From the NCBI RefSeq assembly GCF_030758975.1, contig NZ_CP132359.1, positions 2,248,811 to 2,312,810 on the forward strand: a stretch of 64,000 nucleotides of DNA, written 5' to 3'. The notes under the pieces were generated by a model, which worked only from the letters and a program-made list of their open reading frames with translations, was not told the origin of the DNA and ran no database searches. The stretch comes from Bosea beijingensis. Lineage in GTDB: Bacteria; Pseudomonadota; Alphaproteobacteria; Rhizobiales; Beijerinckiaceae. A program made the translations under genes and the position numbers. Positions 9,690 to 16,785 of the stretch are shown here, one piece after another (position 1 is the first letter of the stretch; every line of letters begins with the position of its first letter).

Positions 9690-10169
9690 TCAGAGCGCGC
9701 CCTGCGGAACGCGCATCCCGCCGCCGGCGCCGCTGGTGATGGAATCGGCGCCACCGAACGGGCTGGAGCCCTGGGCCTGCTGCTGGGCGCGGCGCATCAT
9801 CTGGGCCTGCTGCTTCACGGCGTTGCAGGCCTGGGCGCGGAAGCCGGCCACCTTCTTGTTGTCGGCCTGCATGCCTTCGATGAAGGTCGCGGGGATCTGG
9901 CACCAGTCCTGGTTGGCCGTGGCGAACTTGATCGCGGCATCGCCATTGCTGACGAGGCGGCCGAAGGAGCTGCAGGCTTCCTGCGGCGTCATCTTCTTCT
10001 TGGCCTTCTGGGCGGCCGAAAGCCGCGCCACGATCGACTGGCGCTCGCCGAGCAGCTTCTGGATCTGCTCGCAGCCAGAGGCCTGCGCGTTTGCGGGAGC
10101 AGCCGCCAGGAACGGGGCCACGGCAAGGCCGAGCACCGCGATAACGCCTGAAGCCATCCAACGCCGCAT
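9690..10169 (-). CDS. Exported cysteine-containing hypothetical protein
   Basis: I do not recognise a named family. The ATG at 10167-10169, preceded by AAGGA, gives MRRWMASGVIAVLGLAVAPF followed by a typical signal peptide end at AANAQA. The mature part (about 130 residues) has four cysteines (GCEQ, ACSS, WCQI, ACNA), which could form two disulfides in the periplasm. It is rich in Gln/Ala and ends in a Gly-rich tail (SGAGGGMR). The upstream gap to rsmE contains a perfect dyad at 10222-10241. Confidence 0.8.
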   Translation of the reverse strand: MRRWMASGVIAVLGLAVAPFLAAAPANAQASGCEQIQKLLGERQSIVARLSAAQKAKKKMTPQEACSSFGRLVSNGDAAIKFATANQDWCQIPATFIEGMQADNKKVAGFRAQACNAVKQQAQMMRRAQQQAQGSSPFGGADSITSGAGGGMRVPQGAL

Positions 10170-10221
10170 GGTGTCCTTACTCCGGATTGCCGGCCCGCCC
10201 GGCCGATCGTTAAATACGTCC

Positions 10222-10241
10222 TTAACAGCAGGCGCTGTTAA
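10222..10241. promoter_or_regulatory. Perfect inverted repeat between divergent genes
   Basis: TTAACAGC-AGGC-GCTGTTAA is an 8-bp perfect dyad with a 4-bp spacer, in the 194-bp gap between the exported protein (start 10169) and rsmE (start 10364). Its symmetry and position fit an operator for a dimeric regulator. No regulator is identified; a short hairpin is the alternative. Confidence 0.35.
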
Positions 10242-10363
10242 CGCCAACGACTCTTGCGAGTCCATGGGTCGCCTTATGGGATGCGCCGCCTGCTACAAGG
10301 GGATTGTGGCGTTTTTCGCGTTGTTGCCACCGATATCACCGACTCCTGGAGACGCCTGCGTTC

Positions 10364-11110
10364 ATGTCCGCTCCCGATTTCGCCCGGCACCGGCTCTTCC
10401 TCGACCAGCCTTTTTCTCCGGCGGCGATTCTCCCGCTCGAGCGCGAGCAGGCCAATTACCTGCTCAACGTCCTGCGCTTGCGGGTCGATGGTACGGTGCT
10501 CGTCTTCAACGGGCGCGACGGCGAATGGTTGGCGCGGCTCGTGCCGGAAGGGCGCAAACAGGCGAATCTCGAACTGGTCCGGCAGACGAAGCCGCAGCCG
10601 CCGGCCTCCGACCTGCACTATCTCTTCGCCCCGCTGAAGCACGCGCGGCTCGACTATATGGCGCAGAAGGCGGTCGAGATGGGGGCGGGATTGCTTCAGC
10701 CCGTCCTGACCCGGCGCACCCAGGTTTCGCGCCTGAACCTCGACCGGCTGCGCGCCAATGCCGTCGAGGCGGCCGAGCAATGCGGCATCCTGAGCCTGCC
10801 GGCGATCGAAGCGGAACGCCCTCTCGAAGCCGCGCTGGCGAACCTGGCACCAGAGCGATTGCTGGTCTTCTGCGACGAGGGCATGGCGGAGGCGAGCCCG
10901 GTCTCGGCGCTTGCCGATTGCAAGCCCGCCCCGCTCTCCGTGCTGATCGGTCCCGAGGGCGGCTTCGACGAGGCCGAGCGGAATCTGATCCGGGCGAGGC
11001 CCAACACGTTGCCGATCTCGCTCGGTCCGCGCATCCTCCGGGCGGACACCGCAGCAGTGGCGGCGCTCGCCCTTGTTCAGGCGGTTCTCGGCGACTGGCC
11101 TCGCATCTGA
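10364..11110 (+). CDS. rsmE: 16S rRNA (uracil-1498-N3)-methyltransferase
   Basis: RsmE methylates U1498 in helix 44 of 16S rRNA with S-adenosylmethionine. The 248-residue protein starts with the PUA-like region (ARHRLFLDQPF, EREQANYLLNVLRLRVDG). The C-terminal half carries the SPOUT knot: VLIGPEGGFDEAE near residue 190 and SLGPRILRADTAAVAALALVQ near 225. I placed the start at the ATG at 10364 (MSAPDFARHRLFL) because the upstream in-frame extension does not resemble RsmE. Confidence 0.95.
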   Translation: MSAPDFARHRLFLDQPFSPAAILPLEREQANYLLNVLRLRVDGTVLVFNGRDGEWLARLVPEGRKQANLELVRQTKPQPPASDLHYLFAPLKHARLDYMAQKAVEMGAGLLQPVLTRRTQVSRLNLDRLRANAVEAAEQCGILSLPAIEAERPLEAALANLAPERLLVFCDEGMAEASPVSALADCKPAPLSVLIGPEGGFDEAERNLIRARPNTLPISLGPRILRADTAAVAALALVQAVLGDWPRI

Positions 11111-11277
11111 CGCGGGGGCCAAGGCGTGCCGCCAACGCCGGTCGCCTTTGCGCGAATGCATGATCCCGGTCGTTGTCGAGCGCCCGGCGCTCGCCTATGT
11201 CTGTGCATCCTCTTCCGGCTTCCTCCGCGCGCTCAGTGCCGGGGGCCGGTCGTCCTGACTCATCTGCCGGAGCGCCC

Positions 11278-12657
11278 ATGGCTCGCGACGTGTCCGATTC
11301 GACCCCGATCGGTTCCAAGGCCGAACTGATTGCGTGGATCGCCGCCGGCGAGAAACCGGCCTCGTCCTTCCGCATCGGCACCGAGCACGAGAAATTCCCG
11401 TTCTACCGGAGCGATCTTGCTCCCGTCCCTTACGAAGGCCGTGGCGGCGCCGGCGGCATCCGTGCCTTGCTCGAAGGCATGCAGCAGCGGCTCGGCTGGG
11501 AGCCGATCGTCGACGCCGGCCATATCATCGGCCTGGCCGGGCCGGATGGCGGCGGCGCGATCTCGCTGGAGCCGGGCGGACAGTTTGAATTGTCGGGCGC
11601 GCCCTTGGCGACATTGCACGAGACCGAGGCCGAGCTTCTGGCCCATCTCGCCGACGTCAAGGCCGTGGCTGAGCCTCACGGCATCGGCTTCGTCGCGCTC
11701 GGCGCCTCACCGCTCTGGACCCGCGCCGAGACGCCGGTGATGCCGAAGGGCCGCTACAAGATCATGGCGAACTACATGCCGAAGGTCGGCACGATGGGCC
11801 TCGACATGATGTTCCGGACCTGCACGGTCCAGGTCAATCTCGACTTCGCCAGCGAGGCGGACATGGTCCGCAAGCTCCGGGTCTCGCTGGCGCTGCAGCC
11901 GCTTTCCACCGCGCTCTTCGCCTCCTCGCCTTTCCTGGAACGCAAGCTCAACGGCTTCCAGTCGATGCGCTCCGAGATCTGGCGCGACACCGACAACGCC
12001 CGCTCCGGCATGCTCGCCTTCGCCTTCGACGACGGCATGTCCTATGAGGGCTATGTCGACTGGGCGCTCGACGTGCCCATGTACTTCGTCAAGCGCGGCG
12101 ATACCTATCACGACGTCGCCGGCGCGTCCTTCCGCGACCTCCTGGCCGGCCGCCTGCCGCAATTGCCGGGCGAGAAGGCGACGATGTCCGACTGGGCCAA
12201 CCACCTGTCGACGCTCTTCCCCGAGGTCCGGCTCAAGCGCTTCCTGGAGATGCGTGGCTGCGACGCCGGCCCGCCGGAGATGCTGGCCGCGATGCCGGCC
12301 TTCTGGGTCGGCTTGCTCTACGATTCCGTCTCGCTCGATGCGGCCTGGGATCTCGTCAAGGGCTGGAGCGCCGTGGAGCGGCAGGCCTTGCGCGACGCGG
12401 TTCCGGGCAAGGGGCTCGCCGCCACCATCGGCGGGCGCAAGCTCAGCGAGATCGCTGCCGAAATCGTGGCGCTGTCGCGTGCCGGCCTTGCGCGACGGGC
12501 GCTGAAGAATGGCGCCGGACAGGACGAGACCCGTTTCCTGGCGCCGCTGGATGCGATTCTGGAGCGCCGCCAGAACCTGGCGCAGGCGCTGGAGGCGCGC
12601 TACCGCGACGCCTGGCATGGCAAGGTCGAGCCCGTCATGACCGAGATGGCGCTCTGA
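11278..12657 (+). CDS. gshA: Glutamate-cysteine ligase, plant/alphaproteobacterial type
   Basis: Makes gamma-glutamylcysteine, the first and limiting step of glutathione synthesis. The 459 residues belong to the plant-like GCS family found in alphaproteobacteria: SSFRIGTEHEKFPFY near residue 30, ISLEPGGQFELSGAPL near 98, KGRYKIMANYMPKVGTMGLDMMFRTCTVQVNLDF near 160-195 (shown here as consecutive motifs), and MRGCDAGPPEMLAAMPAFWVG in the C-terminal part. The ATG at 11278 has GGAG about 7 bases upstream; a longer reading from 11173 gives a low-complexity extension. Confidence 0.95.
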   Translation: MARDVSDSTPIGSKAELIAWIAAGEKPASSFRIGTEHEKFPFYRSDLAPVPYEGRGGAGGIRALLEGMQQRLGWEPIVDAGHIIGLAGPDGGGAISLEPGGQFELSGAPLATLHETEAELLAHLADVKAVAEPHGIGFVALGASPLWTRAETPVMPKGRYKIMANYMPKVGTMGLDMMFRTCTVQVNLDFASEADMVRKLRVSLALQPLSTALFASSPFLERKLNGFQSMRSEIWRDTDNARSGMLAFAFDDGMSYEGYVDWALDVPMYFVKRGDTYHDVAGASFRDLLAGRLPQLPGEKATMSDWANHLSTLFPEVRLKRFLEMRGCDAGPPEMLAAMPAFWVGLLYDSVSLDAAWDLVKGWSAVERQALRDAVPGKGLAATIGGRKLSEIAAEIVALSRAGLARRALKNGAGQDETRFLAPLDAILERRQNLAQALEARYRDAWHGKVEPVMTEMAL

Positions 12658-12739
12658 CGGCGTGACGAAACAGTGTCCGCTCGAAAATCGCGATTCGTGC
12701 GGATTGCGCGCCGGAAATTAACCGGTTGGATGGGCCTTG

Positions 12740-12754
12740 CCGCTAACCTAGCGG
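12740..12754. promoter_or_regulatory. Short dyad immediately before the Flp pilin start codon
   Basis: CCGCTA-ACC-TAGCGG is a perfect 6-bp inverted repeat ending one base before the pilin ATG. No Shine-Dalgarno-like purine run is visible here. It could be an operator or an RNA hairpin that affects initiation. Confidence 0.3.
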
Positions 12755-12755
12755 C

Positions 12756-12935
12756 ATGGAGCGGATCAGACTGAGCTTACTGGAGCTTGTTCGGGACGAG
12801 CGCGGCACGACCGCGATCGAATACGGACTCGTCGCGGCCATCATCTCGATCACGATCATCGCTTCGGCCACGTTCTTCGGGCAGAGCGTCAGCACCATGC
12901 TGACGGCCGCAGCCACTCGCCTCAACGTATTCTGA
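12756..12935 (+). CDS. Flp/Fap-type pilin, orphan
   Basis: A 59-residue protein, short enough to be missed by ORF filters. It begins MERIRLSLLELVRDERG, a charged leader, then TTAIEYGLVAAIISITIIAS, the Flp pilin signature with the prepilin-peptidase site after Gly17, Glu at mature position 5 and Tyr at 6, and a single hydrophobic helix. Flp pilins are the subunits of tight-adherence (Tad) pili, processed by CpaA and assembled by CpaB-F. No cpa/tad gene is present in this window, so assembly would depend on a distant locus. Upstream is gshA and downstream a convergent LysR gene. Confidence 0.9.
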   Translation: MERIRLSLLELVRDERGTTAIEYGLVAAIISITIIASATFFGQSVSTMLTAAATRLNVF

Positions 12936-12947
12936 GGCGCCTGCCTT

Positions 12948-13829
12948 CTATTCCGCCGCCGTCTTGAAGCTCGCGAGATTGTCGAGGCTCTGGATGATGT
13001 GCTCCGCCAGCGCATTCGACAGCACCGAGGGATCGAAGCGGGTGCGCAAGAGGCCGATCTTGCAGGACGGCAAGGTCGCGAAGCCTTCCGAGGGCCCAAG
13101 GATGCGCATGCCCGGCCTGACCGCGCTCTCCGGCAGGACCGAGATCGCGAGCCCGGCGAGGACGGCTGCGCCGACAGCGGTCGAATTCCAGCTCGCATAG
13201 AGCACCCGGAAGCGCCGCCCCTTCGATTCCAGCGCATCGACTGCCGCCTGCCGCCAGTTGCAGGTCGGCCGTCCCAGCGCGAGCGGTAGCGGGTCCTCCT
13301 CATGCACGCTATGACGCGCCGAGGTGACCCAGAGCAGCGGCTCGATGCGGATGATCTCGCCCTGGCCGCGGCTTTCGACATGGGTGATGATCGCGAGGTC
13401 GATATCGCCCGTCGCGATCCGCTCGGCCAGCATCGGCGTCGGCTCGCAGACCACCGTGACCTCGGCGCGCGGATTCGAATGGGCGAAGCGCGCCAGGATC
13501 TCCGGCAGGTAGCGATCGGCATAGTCGTCGGGCACGCCGAGGCGGATGCGGCCCTTGAGATCCGCATCGGCGAAGGACGCCACGCATTCGAGATTGAGAC
13601 GCACGATCCGGCGGGCATAGTCGAGCAGGCGCTCGCCATCCTCGGTCAGCTTGGCATGGCGGCCATCGCGCCCGAACAGGGGCCTTCCAACTCGCTCCTC
13701 CAGCCGCTTCATCTGCATCGAAACGGCCGATTGCGTCTTGAAGACGATCTCTGCGGCGCGGGTGAAGGAGCCGGTATCGGCGATCGCGACGAAGGTCTTG
13801 AGCTGATCGGCATCGAGCACATGAGCCAT
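12948..13829 (-). CDS. LysR-family transcriptional regulator
   Basis: A 293-residue LysR regulator. The N-terminal winged helix-turn-helix is DADQLKTFVAIADTGSFTRAAE then TQSAVSMQMKRLEERVGRPLFGRDGR (residues about 5-65). The effector domain begins at GRIRLGVPDDYADRYLPEIL. The ATG at 13827-13829 (MAHVLDADQL) is the standard LysR spacing; an upstream start adds nine residues. It is divergent from a DUF1127 gene with 179 bp between. In Brucella and Agrobacterium a LysR regulator of this kind (VtlR) activates small DUF1127 proteins; that this is the same regulator is inference from context. Confidence 0.92.
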   Translation of the reverse strand: MAHVLDADQLKTFVAIADTGSFTRAAEIVFKTQSAVSMQMKRLEERVGRPLFGRDGRHAKLTEDGERLLDYARRIVRLNLECVASFADADLKGRIRLGVPDDYADRYLPEILARFAHSNPRAEVTVVCEPTPMLAERIATGDIDLAIITHVESRGQGEIIRIEPLLWVTSARHSVHEEDPLPLALGRPTCNWRQAAVDALESKGRRFRVLYASWNSTAVGAAVLAGLAISVLPESAVRPGMRILGPSEGFATLPSCKIGLLRTRFDPSVLSNALAEHIIQSLDNLASFKTAAE

Positions 13830-14008
13830 TGGCGATCCCCATCCACCGTTCATCAATATCGGTGTTGCGAGACATCATAACCATTCGTTTGGCTGATGAC
13901 CAGAGCCTCGCTAAGGTCGGGATGCACTCCAGATTTTCCCGTCAATGGCGCGTCCGGGCGGGGTGGAGAGGCTCAGATCCACGTTCCGCACCGCCAGAGG
14001 AGGCTGTC

Positions 14009-14371
14009 ATGCTGCTCATGACCATTGCCGCGAAGTCGCTCTCGTCCGTTTCGGCCGGCGTCACGCGTGTTGCCACCATCGGGATCAGCGGAACGATTCA
14101 ATTCGTGCGCGCTCTCGCTCACCGTCGCGAAGTGATGCGCCTCTCCGCCGAGCTCGACGAGCGCGGGCTCAAGGACCTCGGTCTCGTCCGTTCGGATATC
14201 GACGGAGCGCTCGCCACCTCCTGGCTGGAGGACCCGTCCGCCGTGCTGGCCGAGCGCTCGCGCGCGTCGTCGAACCTCGCCGCCGCGCGGCGGGAGCACG
14301 CCCTGCGCCATGCCGGCTCGGTGCCGATGCTGGCGAAGAAGGCCGATATTGTGGTTGCACGCTGCGCCTGA
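14009..14371 (+). CDS. DUF1127 (YjiS-like) protein
   Basis: A 120-residue protein with a central DUF1127 motif, AHRREVMRLSAELDERGLKDLGLVRSDI (residues about 35-62, split here around LDERGLKDLGL). The ATG at 14009 is preceded by AGAGGAGG at good distance; a longer reading from 13829 is noncoding-like. Small DUF1127 proteins in alphaproteobacteria have been linked to phosphate, carbon and envelope stress responses. This one is longer than the ~50-residue forms and has an N-terminal hydrophobic stretch and a C-terminal Arg/Ala-rich tail. Probably controlled by the divergent LysR gene. Confidence 0.85.
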   Translation: MLLMTIAAKSLSSVSAGVTRVATIGISGTIQFVRALAHRREVMRLSAELDERGLKDLGLVRSDIDGALATSWLEDPSAVLAERSRASSNLAAARREHALRHAGSVPMLAKKADIVVARCA

Positions 14372-14394
14372 CCCCTTGGCAGCAGCGTCCCTGC

Positions 14395-14424
14395 GGGCGG
14401 GAGCTTCGTGCTTCCGCCCTTTTT
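14395..14424 (+). terminator. Rho-independent terminator after the DUF1127 gene
   Basis: GGGCGGGAGC-TTCGT-GCTTCCGCCC forms a 10-bp stem with one G-U pair and a 5-base loop, followed by five T. It lies 24 bases after the DUF1127 stop. Confidence 0.85.
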
Positions 14425-14457
14425 CATGTCTGCAACCGCTGAAAGGTTGAAGCCGAC

Positions 14458-15345
14458 TCAGCGGCGCCCCTGCCCACCGCCGAGCATGGCGTCGAGGATC
14501 GATTTCAGCGCGTTCTGGTGGTCGTCCTGGATCTGGCGGCCGTGCTCGAACATCTGGTTGAGCGCGTCGAGACCGATCGAGCCCGGCCCATTGGCAGAGG
14601 ACGACGGCGCAGCCTCCTCGGGCTCGGGTTCCGGCGCACGCCGCGGCGGCGCGCGGCGCGGAGCGGGGGCGGGCTCGGGTTCAGGCTGCGGTGCTGCCAT
14701 GCCGCCGAACATGCCGCCGAGGATCTGGCCGAGCGCACCGCCGAACGGATCGGAGGGAGCGGCTTGCGGATTGGGCTGCGGCTGGCCGCCCTGACCGAAC
14801 ATGCCCTTCAGGATCGCCTCGAGCGGGTTGGCCGGCATCTGCGGCTGCTGCGGTGTCGGCTGCATGCCCGGCATCTGGCCGCGCATCATTTCGGCGAACT
14901 GGCCGAGGATGCCGCCCAACCCCTCGTTGCTGGAGGTTTTCGACAGGCCACCCATCAGCATCGCGGCGATGACCGGCAGCATCTGCTTGAGGATGGCCTG
15001 CGAAACGCCGCTGGTCGCGGCCGCCTGCGCCGCGATCGCCTGGCTGACCTCGCGCGAGCCGAAGAGCTGGCTCAGCACGTCGTTACCGGCGTTCTGGGCG
15101 CCGGCCGGAATGCCGTAGCCGCCGGCCTCGAAGAACCGGGCATAGGGCGAGGCCGTCATCATCTGGGCCAGCGAGCCGAAGGCGTAGGGGTCGCGCGTCT
15201 GCCGCTGCAGCCCCATCGAGAAGGCCGGCAGCAGGGCGTCGAGCGCAGCTTGCGTCTGCTGCATGGTCAGGCCGTATTGCTGGGCGAGGTTCGGCAGCGC
15301 CTGGCCGCTCTGGGCCGATTGCATGATATCGAACAGATTCATCAT
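14458..15345 (-). CDS. DUF937 domain protein
   Basis: A 295-residue protein of the DUF937 type: MMNLFDIMQSAQSGQALPNLAQQYGL at the N-terminus (given as its opening), a helical body with DALLPAFSMGLQRQT and ILKQMLPVIAAMLMGGL, and a low-complexity Pro/Gln/Glu-rich tail. No catalytic motif or membrane segment is clear. Function is unknown. The start is supported by GGGGAGAAG upstream. The tail (Pro-Gln-Pro runs, then PAPAPRRAPPRRAPEPEPEE) looks disordered. Confidence 0.85.
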   Translation of the reverse strand: MMNLFDIMQSAQSGQALPNLAQQYGLTMQQTQAALDALLPAFSMGLQRQTRDPYAFGSLAQMMTASPYARFFEAGGYGIPAGAQNAGNDVLSQLFGSREVSQAIAAQAAATSGVSQAILKQMLPVIAAMLMGGLSKTSSNEGLGGILGQFAEMMRGQMPGMQPTPQQPQMPANPLEAILKGMFGQGGQPQPNPQAAPSDPFGGALGQILGGMFGGMAAPQPEPEPAPAPRRAPPRRAPEPEPEEAAPSSSANGPGSIGLDALNQMFEHGRQIQDDHQNALKSILDAMLGGGQGRR

Positions 15346-15381
15346 GGACGCTTCTCCCCGGCCGGCCTTTGGCGCCGTGCC

Positions 15382-16785
15382 TTAGGATGACGATAGCAGG
15401 GTGTCCTTGCCTGGCAAATCGGTTGCGGCGCTGCGCTGCGCGGCCTTGCGCTCCAGCCTTGTGATGCCGCGATAGGCGAAGACGAGCGCCAGCACGCCAA
15501 AGGCGACCGCGCCGAGCGCCGAGCCCGCCATCGCACCCTTCGGCCCGGCGAGATGGGCGCCGAGGATCGCGAGCGGCACGGTGCCGAGCGTGGCGCGGCC
15601 CCAACTGAACAGCGTCGACAGGAACGGCATGCCGAGATTGTTGAAGGCGGCATTGGCGACGAAGAGCATGCCGACGAAGATCCACATCGGCCCGGCGATC
15701 AGGCAGAAGAACAGCACCAGCTCCGCGGTCAGCCCCGTCGCATGGAAGGCGGAGACGAGGGCGCCGCGGAAGGTGAAAAGCAGCGCCCAGGAGACCAGCA
15801 CGGAGGCGCCGGCGAAGATCGCCGCATCGGTCAGCCCCCGGCGCATCCGGTCGAAACGCCCGGCACCCCAGTTCTGGCCGAGGATCGGCCCGACCGAGCC
15901 CGACAGCGCGAAGAGCACGCCGAAGGCGACCGGCACCAGCCGGTCCATGATCGCGAGCGCCGCCACCGCCGCGTCGCCGAAGCGGGCGACGACGCTGGCG
16001 AAAACCGCATTGGCGATCGGGTTCGAGAGATTGGTCAGGATCGCCGGCCCCGCGATCGCGAAGGTCCGGGCAGCATCCTGCCGGATGAAGGACAGGCGCG
16101 GGCGGGCGATCATGTCATGCACGATCACGCAGCCGTGCAAGCCGATGGCGACGATGATGACCCGCGCCAGCACGATCGCGATGGCGGCGCCATCCGGCCC
16201 GAGGCCGAGGCCGAAGATCAGCAGCGGATCGAGCCCGGCCGTGACGATGCCGCCGCCGAGCGTCACGAACATCGCCCGCCTGGCGTCGCCGACCGCGCGC
16301 AGGATGCCGGAAAGGCCCATGCCGATCGCCATCAGGACATTCGACGGCAGCACGATGTAGAGGAAGGAAAGGGCGACGGCATGCGACTGCTCGCGTGCGC
16401 CGAGCAGGCCGAGCAGTTTCGGCAGGAACGGCAATGCCGCGAGCGAGATGACGAGGGCGACAAGCGCCGACAGCGCCATGGTCGAGGCTGCGATGCGCCG
16501 CGCTGCCGGGCGGTCGCCCGCCCCGACGCTGCGCGAGGTCAGCGCCGTCACCGCGATCATCAGCCCGACATTCACCGAGATCATCAGGTAGAGCACGATC
16601 GTCGCGAAGCCGACGCCAGCCGTCGCCTCCGGCCGCCCGAGCCAGGAGACGTAGAGCAGCGACAGAAGGTCGACGACGAAGACGGCCATCAGGCCGACCG
16701 AGCTCGTCGCGGTCATCACCGCGACATGGCGCATCAGCGGTCCTTCCAGGAAGATGGCCTGCGGCCGGGCCGAAGCCTGGCTCAT
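15382..16785 (-). CDS. MATE-family multidrug/toxin efflux transporter
   Basis: A 467-residue inner-membrane antiporter with about twelve hydrophobic segments in two similar halves. The N-terminal half has LLYVSWLGRPEATAGVGFA and the C-terminal half has VPVAFGVLFALSGSVGPILGQNWGAGRFDR, the MATE-type repeat. MATE exporters use Na+ or H+ gradients to expel cationic compounds; the substrate is not predictable. The start ATG overlaps the stop of the CPA2 antiporter by four bases (ATGA), so the two are translationally coupled. Confidence 0.92.
   Translation of the reverse strand: MSQASARPQAIFLEGPLMRHVAVMTATSSVGLMAVFVVDLLSLLYVSWLGRPEATAGVGFATIVLYLMISVNVGLMIAVTALTSRSVGAGDRPAARRIAASTMALSALVALVISLAALPFLPKLLGLLGAREQSHAVALSFLYIVLPSNVLMAIGMGLSGILRAVGDARRAMFVTLGGGIVTAGLDPLLIFGLGLGPDGAAIAIVLARVIIVAIGLHGCVIVHDMIARPRLSFIRQDAARTFAIAGPAILTNLSNPIANAVFASVVARFGDAAVAALAIMDRLVPVAFGVLFALSGSVGPILGQNWGAGRFDRMRRGLTDAAIFAGASVLVSWALLFTFRGALVSAFHATGLTAELVLFFCLIAGPMWIFVGMLFVANAAFNNLGMPFLSTLFSWGRATLGTVPLAILGAHLAGPKGAMAGSALGAVAFGVLALVFAYRGITRLERKAAQRSAATDLPGKDTLLSSS

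Noticed and set aside
9667..10161. Alternative minus-strand frame overlapping the exported cysteine protein
   Set aside because: It lacks a signal peptide and a ribosome-binding site; the other frame has both.
10211..10226. Possible CtrA box TTAA-N8-TTAA
   Set aside because: The spacer is 8 and not 7, so it does not fit the full-site consensus.
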